From contig OX388316.1 of NCBI GenBank assembly GCA_947579605.1, positions 10,915,290 to 10,979,289 of the forward strand: a stretch of 64,000 bases of DNA. The letters are read 5' to 3'. This stretch comes from Athripsodes cinereus. Its lineage: Eukaryota; Arthropoda; Insecta; Trichoptera; Leptoceridae. Shown here one piece after another: positions 1 through 14,300 of this stretch. A program made the position numbers and the translations under genes. The notes beneath the pieces were generated by a model. It was given only the letters and a program-made list of their open reading frames with translations. It was not told the DNA's origin and did not search any database. Positions within the stretch are counted from its first letter, which is position 1. The number at the start of each line of letters is the position of its first letter.

Positions 1-1320
1 TCGTAATTATAGAAAAATTTACATTTGATCATTATGAATAAAATATAATATATCAATAAGTAGATATGACACACAAATTTGATGGCATTTTCAAAAAAAA
101 TATTAAATTCATTTAGTTCATTCCAAAATGTTTTTTTTAAACTACAAAAATAAGTAGCATTCAGAATCTTAAGGTAAACCCTTTCCACTCCAAAAGGTGA
201 CAATTGGTCAACATAATAAATTCTTTACCAGCTCATATTGCATACATAAAAACAGGTTCTGGTACATTTAAAGCATAAAAACCATAAATTAAACTTCCAT
301 TTTGTGTGATATGCTCGGGTTAGTTGGAATAAATCGAACCTCTGCGATAAAATCGCCCTCTGTATATTGATTGTATGAATATATTTAATTTGAATGTTTT
401 TTTGTGTAAATTTGCTCTTAATCAATGTACAATAAAGAATAAATAAATAAAAAAAAATCATGCTGGAGTTGCTGATGTTATACAAGAAAACAAAAACTAA
501 GAGTGCAAAGGGTTGTAACTTGTAAAAATTTATGTATCAAAACTAAATAAAACAAAATATTACACAAATAAGATACTAAAAATTAATGAATAAATTACAA
601 ATTTAGATATTATAAAGACTACAAAAACCCAAAAAAAATTTATAATTTCCAATTGCATATAGGTACAAATACAAGCATTTTTTTACAACTTCATAAACTC
701 TAGTTAATTTTGTCGAATTACAAATTATTCAAGATATGAGACTTTAAGTTTTAAAATACAATATTATATTTATTTAACAAAATAATTTCAAATTTTACAC
801 AAGACATTCCTTGTGTTTCATCCAACACTTGGACTATAATATAATGTATGTTACTTTGTTCCATTCTTTCGTTTTAAGTAACCCTTGCGCTGAGGATGCC
901 GCCAGGCGAAAGCGCTCGGCAATTAGTATTAAGTCTTTGATGATTGATTAAATACACAATCATTATATGTGAAAATATAAATGTTCTAAATTTTACATTA
1001 AAATTAATTTTCACAACGTTAATGCACCAACTTTAAATTTCAACAATGTATTTATTGCTTCCAATATGAACCTACAAGATTCTGAAGGATTATTATGTTT
1101 TCAGATTTACGTATATGTAAATCAAATATTGTATATATATTTGAAACTAATTTGAATTAAATAAGAATATACATGATTAAAAAATAACAGAGAATATATA
1201 TTTTGGTGTATGAAATGCACACTTTTATATTATGGTAAAATTATTAACACTTTGTTTATTTACACTTTACAACATTGCAAGATGAACGGAAGCACAATAT
1301 TAAACTGTATCAAATAAGAG
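1..1320. other. AT-rich DNA without a gene
   Basis: Apart from the AATAAAG-tailed repeat at 314-455, I see only AT-rich sequence and short chance frames. It lies 3' of Dark. Confidence 0.6.
314..455 (+). repeat. AATAAAG-tailed dispersed repeat, copy
   Basis: GGTTAGTTGGAATAAATCG, then CTCTGCGATAAAATCGCCCT, then GTACAATAAAGAATAAATAA. This is the same layout (TTGGAAG, TCTGCGATAA, terminal GCAATAAAG plus A/T tail) as copies at 14990-15118, 44689-44822 (plus) and 19165-19312, 29845-29905, 53205-53320, 16893-17010 (minus). Probably the 3' tail of a SINE or LINE. Confidence 0.65.
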
Positions 1321-2011
1321 TTAATTATAAATAAAACACTTATTTATAGTATATCCACAATGACTTTTTATTGGACGCGAGCTGGCTTTCAAGAGCTTCT
1401 GCACTCATCATCAGGCTAGCGAAAAGTAAAGAAATTACAAGTTGGCAACGAATATATATATATGTAGTATGTTATTGGATAGCAAAACAAAAGTGGTGAT
1501 TAAGATAGAGTAGTGATTAAGACAGTGGTAACAAAAATCAACAATTAAGTATCTACAATTTTTTTTTCTTACAATTTACTAATTAGTTTACTATTGTATA
1601 GACTCATTTTAATTTTAAAGATTATTTTTTGTATAAAAACAACATTATATCAAGCAGATTCATATTTTATGTATAATAACTTTCAGAGGAAGGCTACCTC
1701 TTAAAAAAATAATGCTCATCTCTGATATGGGTTTTTGTGGTTTCCCCAGTATCGTTAAAAGGCAAATGCTGGAGATGTTTTTCTTAAAATCTGTCCACAA
1801 TGGTACTCTATTTCAATTGTGTGTTACCACTGTCTTAATCACCACTTTTGTTTTGCTATCCAATAACATACTATATATATATTCGTTACCAACTTGTAAT
1901 TTCTTTACTTTTCGCTAGCCTGATAACGAGAGCAGAAGCTCTTGAAAGCCAGCTCGCGTCCAATAAAGTCATTGTGGATATACTATAAATAAGTGTTTTA
2001 TTTATAATTAA
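1321..2011. mobile_element. Fold-back element with about 210-bp arms
   Basis: The left arm (1321 to about 1537) and right arm (about 1820-2011) are near-perfect inverted copies. Both start TTAATTATAAATAAAACAC and include GAGCTGGCTTTCAAGAGCTT and GGATAGCAAAACAAAAGTGG. The left arm carries an extra short tandem duplication of GTGATTAAGA. The loop is about 280 bp of unrelated AT-rich DNA with no convincing gene. TTAA at both ends is part of the inverted repeat, so a TTAA duplication cannot be distinguished. Confidence 0.78.
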
Positions 2012-3769
2012 TTCAACATGAATTTCCACCAAGTACCGTCGGTTGAAAATATCAACTTTATCAAAAATGACAATTAAACTAAGATAATATTTCACAAATG
2101 TAAAAAAACTGCATTCGTAGGCAAATAAGTTTAATGATTAATAAAAAAATAATTTGTAAGATTTATGAGAAAAATATTTCCTAAATGTTATTTGCTTGCA
2201 AAATAGCTCAGACTGATTTGAATACATTCTATTGTTTTCAGTAAGTACTGTGTTAATTTAAATGAGAGAGATTGTTATTTAAAGTTAATCAATGTGATGA
2301 CATGGTTTTACCAAGGTAATCTTAAAAGATATTATTAAAAAAATGTGTATAAAAATAGGATACTATGTCATTTAAAATGCGCAAGATCATCACGGTTTAT
2401 CAAATATTTAAATTACATAAACTGGGAGAAATAAAATAGATAAAACAACATAAATGCAACATAAGAGTATAAAATGAATCAAATTGTTTGTAAATTGGCA
2501 TTAAATATGTCTTCTTTATTGAAAACATACAAAGAGGTAGAAATTCAAATAAAAGTAATGTAAAACTATTATTATACAGTGCAGAACTACATTAAAATTA
2601 ATAAAATATGTCGAAATACTTGTGTAAATTCAGAATATATTCAACAATTTGAGTTATATTATAAAAACTACAATTGCGTATATTGGAAATACAAAACATG
2701 GTATAAAATAGAGATCAAAGACAAAATATAAAACTATTTAACCTACTACTTACTTACTATATACAGAGGTAAAGGTAATCTCATTATTTAAAATTGTGTT
2801 GACAAGTTGCTAAATTTGTTTCAGTCAATTGGATTCATTCTTTAATCAAGATGAGAAGATACAATGAACACTTTTGACACCCATTCATTTTAATACTCAT
2901 TAACATAAATATTGTTTCATCAGTTTTCAGCTGGGGCAGCAGTTACTTTGTGATTGTGAGTAGAGTTGTACGTAAAAAATCCACATCACAATCGGAAGTC
3001 CAAAACAGAGGTCTTTTATAAGTACACGTAAAGAGAATCAGTTCATTATTGCACCATAAAATCAGTTCTTTTCATTTCACAATAAACATAGAATTTCTGA
3101 ATCAAACCCCTGCTTGTTATCTGAAGAATTGGAATAAGTAATTCAACGAAAAACAAATTTTGCAACTTGTACATTTACAGATCAAATGTGCAATTTTTAC
3201 TATTTCATCTGTATTTATATTATCCTTAATATCTATCTATCTATAGATTATGACAATACCATTACATGACAGTTGTGAAAAATCACTAACGGTAGGAAAC
3301 AACCATTTTTCTTTGAATACTGTGCATGGAAAATCCTTTGAATATTTGACTGAAAAACAAGAAATCGATTAAAAATAAACTTACATACATCTAACATTAA
3401 AGTAAAATACATATTTTACTTAATACAAAACAAACAAATAGATGATAACAATTCTTAAATTTTATTCATGAATAGGTATTTCTTAAAGGGAATTGAGTAA
3501 TTTGAATTTGAGACACAAAATATTTCGTTGTTCATTTAAGTTGAATGTTGTACAGCAATATCAAATAAATTACACAGCACATGGTTAAACAAATCATTTC
3601 AATACATATCACAAATGTGAAACATATGAAATAGGTAACACTTTGCACAATATAAACACTATCACATATCCATTTTGGCACCACAGCTGACAAAAACCTG
3701 CATTTGTGAATGACAATTTACTAACATTTATAATTCACATAAATTTTGGCACTACGTTACATATTCAGT

Positions 3770-4012
3770 TCAGTGGAGCACCCGGTAAAGAATTGGTCTT
3801 CCACTCTTTTCCTTAAATTTTCAAGTGTCCTGTAAAAGGCAGGTGTTCGAAAAAATAAAGATATAAATTCAGTAGGTAATGTGGTTTGCTCAACCCATCC
3901 TGAATGCCTTAATTTTTGTTGACACGGAGAGGACGGATTGCATGTTTATAACATGCGGCTGGTCTACTGGCTGCCTGTGTAGGATATGCCATGATGGAAT
4001 ACATATTCAGCC
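3770..4012 (+). repeat. Dispersed repeat with GTGGGATATGCCATGATGG tail
   Basis: Starts AGTGGAGCACCCGGTAAAGA and ends GGATATGCCATGATGGAATA. A reverse copy lies at 39355-39570. Shorter tail-only copies (AGTCCACTGGCT, then ACTTGTGGGA) are at 19810-19865, 30460-30520, 34660-34715 and 35098-35150, and the tail seeds the minisatellite at 8562. No coding frame; likely the 3' end of a retroelement. Confidence 0.65.
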
Positions 4013-5181
4013 CCTCAGCCTTTTTCTACAATGATAATAAATGCGTACACACTTACCGTACCAACAATGCAAACATTTTTAAATTGCCTTTCTTCTCTTT
4101 GTCAGTGTAGGAAAAAGAAAGAAAACAATTAGTTCAGTCCTTCAGTCTGTTACTTAGAAAGAAAATAAATTCACATTGTTGGTTCTGTAAATATTGACTT
4201 CGCTAATTACAAACTTTCAAACAAAATTGTTTTAATTAATATACCAAGAATATACAATAATTGTGAAACTTTTGTTGTATTGTTTTAAAAATTGTTTTAA
4301 GATCTTCATAAAAACTTACATGCATTATACCGACTTAACTTCTCTTCAAGATATCCTATCTCTCAATTTACTGGACTGCTGCACATAGTAATAATTCATA
4401 TATTAAAATAATATAATAAAAAATAAATATAATTATGTACTAGTTAGTAGTAAATTTGTAAAATAAAATATTAGATATAAGTAGAAAATATCCAAATAAA
4501 TTAAACTAAAATAACACAACTAGATTTTGCTAAAATATTTGAGCATCAAAAAGCATTCAGTAAAATCATCAATTATAATATTACCAATAATAATGTATGA
4601 AAAAAATTTACTAAATAAGATATAGGTACATACATTATTTTGTTCGAAGACGTATTTCAATATGACATGGATTGACACAGTGCACACATCAAATTTTTTT
4701 TAAGTTATACCAAAAGATAATATGGCTGATCAACTTCAATTGTGATAAAATAATTTATATCAGTCAATCAAACCAGTTGTCCTAGATTTAGCATAAATGT
4801 CAAATAATGTTTGGTATATTTTCCTTATATGGAACTGAGTATTATTAGTAGGACGGCATGCATGCTGGTCATATTAATTATTTTTACTACAACTTCATGG
4901 TTATTTACAAAAAAAAAAATGAAAATCGAGGAGTATACATCAATTATACACTGATTTTCAACAACTTCATAGTATAAAGAAGTAAGAGAGCAAATTCAGA
5001 CAGAATTCATAATAAATTGCACTGAAAGTATCTTAATTATAAATTACGTATATTTAATATTATGCTAATCTTTTATCACTTTCTTTTAAGGCTTAATGCA
5101 TGGTCAGATGTGTGATTTTTTAAAATACAATCACGATAAAATTAACCATTCACTTATCAATAAAATTACATCTATGACAAA

Positions 5182-5187
5182 TTTATT
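5182..5187 (-). promoter_or_regulatory. Candidate polyadenylation signal of Dark
   Basis: AATAAA on the minus strand, about 195 bases past the Dark stop codon. It is the first canonical hexamer I found downstream. In DNA this AT-rich the motif occurs often by chance, so this is a candidate only. Confidence 0.3.
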
Positions 5188-5382
5188 AAGGTTTCCAGAG
5201 TAACCAGAAATGATCTTTTCTGACACAAATGTAATATGCACCAAACAGGATCTTATATTAATCTAAGTAATATTTTAATTGCTATAATTACAAACTACTA
5301 AGACAAAATACGCCATAAAAATATGACAACCCATTATAAGTCTTCAAGATTTTGCAAAGTAGAGTTGTTGTTACGGGTTTAG

Positions 5383-8300
5383 CTATGAAGACAATGTATT
5401 GCCATTGCCATTAACCACACCATTGTTACTAGTGTCACCGCTACCATTAGCTAAGTTATGGTTAGTGGTATTGCCATTAGAATGGCCATGTTCACTGGGA
5501 CAATTATCCATGACATTCATAACATATAATGTGCCACTCTGATCCACGGTTACAAATTTAGAAAATTTATCATCTATCAAAACTTGGTGTGCCTCTTCAC
5601 CCACCAGTTTGATGCAACATAAAATTTCTTCTTGTACACTGTTTTTCTTTGCTCTGAAAAATTAAAATAATTAAGTAAATATTCAGTAGGTACAAAAGAA
5701 AATAACATTCCTTGTATTCTGAGAACCCAAAGAAATCATTGATGAAACAAATGTAAAAATATGTCTGAAATAAATAAATTCAATAATCATCTGAGGAATC
5801 ACTAATATTTCATTTATCAAAATGTTTTTCAATGTAAACATTCTTCAAATAAAATTGTGGTTTGATGCCTTTATCCTGATCACAGTCGATATGATTCCAT
5901 CCATCTACCAAGTAAAACTAATTATTGAATGGTAAAATAAGGAAATCTATGAGTGATGTCCCTTATCACTGGTCACATTTTCTCCATTATTTAGGTGACA
6001 GGATTCATAATAAATCATATTCTGTAAATTCCAGGACTCCACACAGATGTTAACCATTTCAATAACAAATTGATCATTAGGATAACATGAAAAAATACAG
6101 TACATACCTCTTTCCTTTCCATAATTGTTCCCATTGAGTGGAGGATGTGTTGGAATTATCCAAACCTGCTGTAGTACTGGACTTAGGAGACACTGCATGG
6201 AAGTTATTTCCAAGTCTGTAATGTAAACAGAAACAATGAAAACTTTAAGTTGGTGCAAATTATTATGTTGCATCCTAATGGCAGTAGCCACACCCAAATT
6301 ATGGCTACAAAAGTATGAACAAATATTCTTTATCTCTTTTCATCCATCTGTACCTAAACAGGCACAAAGAGAGGGACTGAATTTTTTTCTCTTTTTTTCT
6401 AGGTTAACAAAGAGACATAGAACATAAATCCATATCTGTATTAGTGGATCTGGGTATTGTAGGAGTCGGCAAACTGTGGTTCACGAGTTGCATGTGGGGC
6501 TTTTATAAGGTCTAGATGAGACCTGACATCCATTGGACAAAATGAGTTAAAATGAGATTCACAAAAAAAACAAGTACACTGAATACAGGGCTAGTATGAA
6601 ATTGTCTCCTCAAATAAAAAAAAATCAAGTATAATACCAGAAAATTTACTCTAAAAATACTAAAATTGGCTGGCACTTACTTGCTTCTTCTTTTGTTCTG
6701 TGATTTGACAGACATGACATGTGAAATATTCCACCAGGCAATCTGTCCAGCAAGAGACACCAGCACCAATGGAGGCTTACTATCCATCGAGGGTGTCTCC
6801 TGGCTGGGCGAGTTTAGTGAGGAGAAGCTAAATGCCTTTATAGAGAAGGGGGAATGCGGAGGCAACTGTCCTACTTCAGAGACTATTGGTGGACCCGGAG
6901 AAAACTTCAAACAGCGTACTTTGGAATTGTGTAAAGACAAAGTTGTTGTTATGGACTTGCTGGATATGTTCCATATCTGAAATATTATAAAAATATACAT
7001 ATATTATGATGTCACAATTTTTTTAGTGAATGTAGAAGAATAATTTTTAAAGATAGGTACCTAAACAAAATGCCATATAAAGAAATGTACTGAGTAATGA
7101 ATGTAACAATTCTTACCATAATATTCCCTGAATCCAATCCCAAAGCGAGTATTTTCCCATCAGATGATATGGTACAGCATGTGATGCCACTCTTCACTCT
7201 GTTACAGTCATACAACACACCCGAGAACTTCTCACTACTTTCACTAATTAAACTGTAAATCTATAAATAAAAAAAACATGTATTGTCTAGGTAAGTAATT
7301 CTTCATTATTCTCTACTTTATATACCTCATATTGTTTCTCTGAAATATTGAATATTATTGAACAATAGCACTTCTGAAAGTTCATGTCGAATTTATTAAA
7401 AAGAACACATGTATCTTTCGAGAGCTTCCATTCTCATCATCAGGCTATTCAGTACTCCGATAAAAATTGTAAACTTGTTTATTTACTGGTTGATAATTTT
7501 ATTATGTAGTTGTGTTTTGTTCTGTATCTACACAAGAGAATAAAAATATATATAAAAAATAATGTACCTGAAAGTATCCTATATCATCACACAGCACCAT
7601 AAAAATATTCTTAAATAGTGCTGCACATGTTACAGAAAAGGAGGGCTGCTTCCTAACAACAATTCCCAGTAACCGTGGCTCCAAACTCCATCTCTTAACA
7701 CTGCCATCACAAGCCACAGTCAATAAACCAGCTTCCTCCAACCAAAAGCACTTTACAAATATAGTTTGCTTATACAGATTTGTTTCAGTACTAGGATAAG
7801 TGCGATTGATATTATTTCCATTATATTCGGTGGTGGCGACATTCAAACTAGAGATGGAGGAAGGTGATGACTGCTTTATACGGTCTGATGCATCAGAGGG
7901 GTGTTTGCTTCTTTTACCATTGAAATCATCAATGAGTTCCTGAGAACCTAATTCTACACCACTCCTTACAATCATTTTAGGGAATGATTCCTCTAAGCGT
8001 TTGTTCATCACTTCAAAAATCATTAGGCCACCAGTTCGACTTCCAGCTACAAGTAGCTTATCAGAAACAAATTCTAAATAGTGTATTTCATCGTTCAAAT
8101 CCATGATCTTCTTGGGTGATCTAGACTTTAACAAGAGTAGATTGACTATTCCTTCTTTAGTACCGTATGTTAAATATTGTCCACAAGGTGACAACCCTAC
8201 CGTGGTTATTGTAGACATAGTTTGTGGAGTTTCTGTAATACTCTTTTTCCCTTTTAACACCTGTAAAATATACATTTATTTATGCTTTATTATGCATTGG

Positions 8301-11300
8301 AAATAATAGAACAGAATTCTGCAATTCTAAATAAGTAAATAATAATAACACATAAAAGAAAAAACTTCTTGTGAAACTCAAACTTAATATCATATTTTTA
8401 ATACACATGCTATCTTGTAGCTATTTCTGTTTTTTTATTTATATTTAAATTAAATTAATACACAAGTATCTTAAAATGTTTACATTATAAAGTTATATGT
8501 ACTACAAAAAAGAATAAGCACAAAAATAATATTATTAACTTGCAGTTAGTCAGCTGGCTAGCCCACTTGTGGGATATGCCATGATAGTGTAGTATAGTAT
8601 GGTATCACTTGTGGGATATGCCATGATAGTGTAGTATAGTATGGTATCACTTGTGGGATATGCCATGATAGTGTAGTATAGTATGGTATCACTTGTGGGA
8701 TATGCCATGATAGTGTAGTATAGTATGGTATCACTTGTGGGATATGCAGTGATAGTATAGTATAGTATGGTATCATTTGTTTTATTTTTTTAGATGGAAT
8801 GCATTGTGCACTGCCACCTACAACTTAGCCTGTCTAATGTTGTCCAGTTAAAGCAATACCTTTAGACCCAGACGTCTTGTGAAGCCTAGGTTTTAAGGGA
8901 ACTCAAGGTGTGGAGAGATTCCACTTCTACCCTACAGTATAGTATACCATTAAAAACATGTTTGGAGGAATAAATAGTAAAGATTTATTTAATTAATGAG
9001 GAAATATCAAATAAACAATGGTCGAGAAAAATAACTAATACAAATGAATTTAAAAATTACCTGCACTTTGTTTCTCCTATCAACCACAGCAATGATAGGG
9101 TGACACGGCACATCCGGATTGGGAATATTGAGTAGATTGATTGGTCTGATAGGGCGTCTGTCAAGACTAACACTCTTGTACACGGATACTTTGGGACTAT
9201 TGTTATTGCTGGATTCTGAAAAAGTCTCTACTCTCTTAACTGGAGTGCCATTGTAGTCTGCGTACTGGAAGTCTGACATGATGGGTGAACTTGGCAGGTG
9301 CTTGTCAAACACGCAATCAAATTTCAACGACAGTTTCACTTTACTGAAAAAAAGTCACCAACTGTATTAACAATACTTTTAGAGTACTTTAATTTTATTC
9401 AAATATGTACTACTAAAAAGTAAGGATACATAGACACCTGATATTTTGCAGATATTTTTCACATTAATTATAATTTTCTTTGCAATATTTTCATAAGAAA
9501 ATCGAAACTTGTTGCAGACCAATCCAATGGATTGTATCTATATATATTTTCATAATTAAGAGTGATATTTTTAATATATGTTTTTAAATACTATAAACCT
9601 TTGAAAATATTCTAATGCGATAACATGATAATAAAAAAAAAATCCAGAAGGTACATGTAGAAATTATTGATTGAAAATACAATCCGAATTCTAAAAGGAC
9701 GAGCAATGGCATTTTCATGATGATAGATGAAAGAAATTTAATTCCAGGGATGCTTTAAACATTCCTCAATTTAAAAATATATATGTGAGCCAAGGTGTAA
9801 CAGAGCCTTATTTTTCTGATTTGTTCATTTTTGATGATTATTTTGTAAATCAAGGTTACAATTTAAAAATGTCTCCATCAATCTTTTTTTTAATAGGGTA
9901 CATACAAGTCAATATCTTTATTTATCATTTACTATATTTATTTATCTATATTTATTTATACATACATCCACGCCTTGGGCCTTTTACATGTTATATAATA
10001 CATAAAAACAAATAATAATTATCATTCACAACACATTTGGAGTAAGACGAGAACAACAATTGGCGAAGAACAAAATATAATTGAAAATCAAATAAGAACA
10101 ATAAAATAAACAACTCAATAAACAAAATAAAACTGGGAATCAAAGTACGTACAGCAAAGTACCAGCGATGAAATGACAACCATTCACACTTTAATTATTT
10201 CTATAGCATGATTATGACGACCTATATATTTATTACATGCAGTAAGTGACAAAAAATATGTGATGTAATAATGGCAAAATATAATTGTTTATTTCATTTT
10301 GGCACTAGGCGATTGCCAATAAGTAAGGCCACAAGAAATCATTTAATCACATATTTTGTCGCTATTTAAATTATGCAAGTCGCACCATATTGCACTGATA
10401 CAGCGTAAAGAAATGAATTGTGATTGATTCACTAGTAAACAGTGAAATGAAAACATGTGTACTTACCTATGTGCTTGCTTTATTAATGTGTATGTGTGAA
10501 AGTGTCCACATGATATCACGTACGTTAAAAGTGACCACTTCTTTATCATCTCTTTTTTCACTTATCATAAAAAGATAGAGTGATTTTGAAGATTGATTAC
10601 ATACATAATTTCGACATAGATTATTATTTGGTGTTAATTCCTGCTTTAGGTCATTTTTATGTCAAGTGCTACATAGAGAGGACCCTTAATACAATTGTTT
10701 TATTAGTATCACGCTACCAGAACTGTGGCTTGAATAATTTTGCCACTTGGCTACAATATTTAAAAAGCACATAAAAAAATAGAAGAAGACATATTAGAAT
10801 GAAAGTGAAAAACTATTTACAAGATTTGGAGAAATATAGAGAAAAGCAAGAAAACCAACATTTGACTAAAAAAATATGTCACATGACAACTAAAAATATA
10901 ATCTCTTTCCCTACCCTTGATTAGCAGAAGGTGGTGTAAGCTGTGTAGAATCGATGCTCCAAATTTTGAGGGTATGGACACCTTCACCACTCTTAGTGAC
11001 AAGGCTGTATTGGTGATTAGGTTCCAAATGATCTCCATGGCGTACAGAATCTATACAAGTCACTTTCCTATAAAGTATAAATACAACAGTTATATAATTG
11101 ATTATATAAAATGTTTAGTGACATACAGAGTAAACAAGTAAATGTTAGCAATACAATAAAAAACGACAATAAAATGAGTGAAAAAGAGAGAACCTCGTCA
11201 ATAACACGGCCTCTGTAATAGTATAAAATAAATTTTGATTTAAGGTTTAGATAACATACCCTCTGTAATTGTCGAGTTCTCGAACCAAAACATCTCCTTC

Positions 11301-14300
11301 ATTATCATCGCTGGCTTTGAGGCTGTAGACTAAGACGTGACCATCCGTAGTGGATACAAACATGAATAATCCATCAGCAGACACACAGCCGGTCTCAAAA
11401 GTGTATTCAGCTTTCAGTACCTCCAGATCTGCTATTTTCTTCTGTGAGATGGACTGAGCTTGTGCCATGCTCTTGTGTATGTTGTGTCTCCACATGTGTT
11501 TGTTTAGATGAACTTTGGTCAGACATAAGACACACATTGGATTATCTGCAATAAAAATTTGTTTGCACATTAGTTTGTTAAACAAATTAAATATTATTTT
11601 ACTTTCAATATTTCTCCCAAATTTGCAAAATAAATTGTGAATTAGATTGGATAAATGTGAAATAACTAAATGCAAAATTTTATCTTCAGACTAACACAAA
11701 ATGTTTACGAACAAAATAAGAACCAAGTTATTGTAAGCTAACTTGCAATCAATAAAATCTTGTACAGGCACTAAACATCTGCATTCTATTTTAAATAAAC
11801 GCAATATAAACTTCCACCAATTATTGTTGATTTTAATCATAGCTAGGTAAAGATCTGTTCTCGTTAAAAATAGCCTGCAGCATGAAAATGGCCACCAAAA
11901 AATTTACCAAGAGCAAAAAATAATATTTGTTTGAAGGTCTCAAAATGAATTTGCAAAGTATAAAAAAATCCAAGACATTGAGCAACATAATCTGGTTGTC
12001 TTGAAATAGATTCCATCGTTCATGTTTTAAAAATATATAGAATGGGATGAAATAATATTATCAATCGACAGCATTATTCTAAGATTAGATGGGAGTAGGT
12101 GTGCAAGGGTTGAGATATGGGCCATGAATTAATCTTACCCTTGACCAAAGCCAGTGTTAGTACATAGTCACTCTCAGTAAAGGACATAATGAAATCTCCT
12201 GTGTGTATGTTGAATATATGTATCCCATACTTGGCACTGGCACTCTTGTAATTGACATATCCACACACGGCCAAAGTGTCATCCAAGGAAAGAATGCTGC
12301 ATGAAATAGAATAGTCGTCAACTTTTTTCATCTCCTTAATTTTCTTTCCAGTGGAGGAGTAGATTACCAATGCTCCTCCAGGATCCGTGTGTGCTAAGAG
12401 GATATCAGTATGGTGACCCCAACATGACCCAGCGAATAACTGGCCTTTATAACACAATGTAGCAGTATTCTTAAATGTATCTTCGGCTTCCGCTAGATCA
12501 TCTACAAATTAAAAAAAGTGCAGTTTTAGAATATAACGCGATTTGAAAATGTGCGTTACATGTGAACTTAGCCTAATGCATCCACAGAAGTTTCAAACGG
12601 AGCTAAGTCATTCGCATATTCAAGGTTGTCTAGCACTCCAACAGAAGTACACTGCCAAGGCCAAAAATAGACTACCACTTTAAGCAACTTTAATTTATAC
12701 TATTGGTAAAAAAACCCTTAAAAGACACTACAACTATAAATACACACTTTTCATAAAACTACAATACTGATTTTTACATAAATTTACCTGCTCCAAGAGT
12801 AAAACCATCTTCAGACTCGTTACCTATTTTCCATAGCTTCAATAGACCATCTTCTCCGATGGTAGCCATTTTAGATAATGTCTTATAATATAAAGAAATA
12901 CTTTTGACTGCTCCTTGATGTCCAGGAAATGTGTAGATTTTCTCATTTGTAAACCAATTCCACACCTGAAGTATTAATAAAAAACTGTGTTAAAAAAGTG
13001 ATGATTGAAGATGTCTCAGTATTTCTGGATCGGTATACTAACAATGATATTTCCAGAAGCATTTCCAATAAGAATGTTTTCCATCCAGATCTTGACGACA
13101 CACACAGTGTCTTTCACATCCAGTGGGAAGTAATTAGTTTCTTCAACGCTATTTTCACTTCTGCAATTTTGAATTTGAAGTTACGATACATTACATTACA
13201 TGTCCAACAATTTTCTGAATTATAAACTAACGAAGAGCTTTTATATAAATATCATAATAATCATTTTTAATAATATCAAATGGAGGGTATAAAGAAAAAA
13301 CAGGTAGAATCACTGATCAGTAATTGAAAAAGAATGTGTTAGAAAACATTTATCATTTATGAAGAATTTTGACAAGCCTTGACACATTTTTCTACTTTTG
13401 ATATACTACAATGGTGTAAACTAGTACATAATACCTACTAACCATCTAATCAATATAGCTTTACAAAAATAATGACATTCCTTTCCTAAACTCTTTAAAT
13501 GTTTACGAAAATAAATATAATAAGACAGAAATAAATTGAAATTTTGTGATATAACATCTCAATATAAATAAAATAATAAATCACTTACTGGAATTGAAAA
13601 TACAAATTATTTTTATTGTCAGGATGCTTAGCAATATTCACAGCCTTGTCGTAGAGCAGTCCTTTTTGTACATGTTGGAATATGCTCTGTATTATGTCTG
13701 TGTTTGTGTACCAATGTAGATCATGTCCATAACTATGAATAAACTTAGTTAGTTCCAATATTAATTCATTATCAGTTGCTTTCTGTAACACAAAAACTTT
13801 TAAATTTTAATACACTATGCAAAACGGAGACAAATCTTAATAAAAATATAAATTAAACAAAAGACAGGTCTAAAGAAATTATGTCAAATAGATAACTATG
13901 TCATAAAATAAGGTGCGTTTTTTTTTTAATTAAAATAAAAAATATGCCAACCCAAATACACTCTCACAGTACGCGATATACATGTGTTGTGAAGGTGGAG
14001 TAGGTTGGCAGCAGGACAAATCGAACTTGTGTTCTCTCAATTGAAATTTCAAAAATGTACCTGGTCAATTGAGTACGAGAGATATTTTTTAATTTAAATA
14101 AGACCTAATGTGTCTTACCTTTATGATATGTGAAGAGTACTTGGAGAAGTCGTGAGTCACATCTGCAGGACCCGCTAAACGTATTTTGTTCCCAATAAAT
14201 GTCAGGTCTGTATAGAGCTCATTGAATAAACTAAACATGTTGTCTAAATTGGCCGTATTGTCCAAGTGGTACCCTATATAATACGCTATGTAACCATCGT

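Larger units (their letters stand above)
2012..5382. other. Region downstream of Dark
   Basis: AT-rich, with one dispersed repeat (3770-4012) and no frame that looks coding. The Dark 3' UTR must occupy some of the right end; its extent is not visible from sequence. Confidence 0.55.

Noticed and set aside
1321..2011. piggyBac element with TTAA duplications
   Set aside because: TTAA is itself part of the inverted arms, and the ends do not resemble the CCC-type piggyBac termini.
5947..6297. 116-codon frame overlapping Dark exon 17
   Set aside because: It reads through an intron in a different frame from the Dark exon, whose splice sites and phases fit.
8558..8776. 72-codon frame with 14-residue repeats
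   Set aside because: It is the reading of the 42-bp minisatellite; the unit length is divisible by three, so frames stay open by arithmetic.
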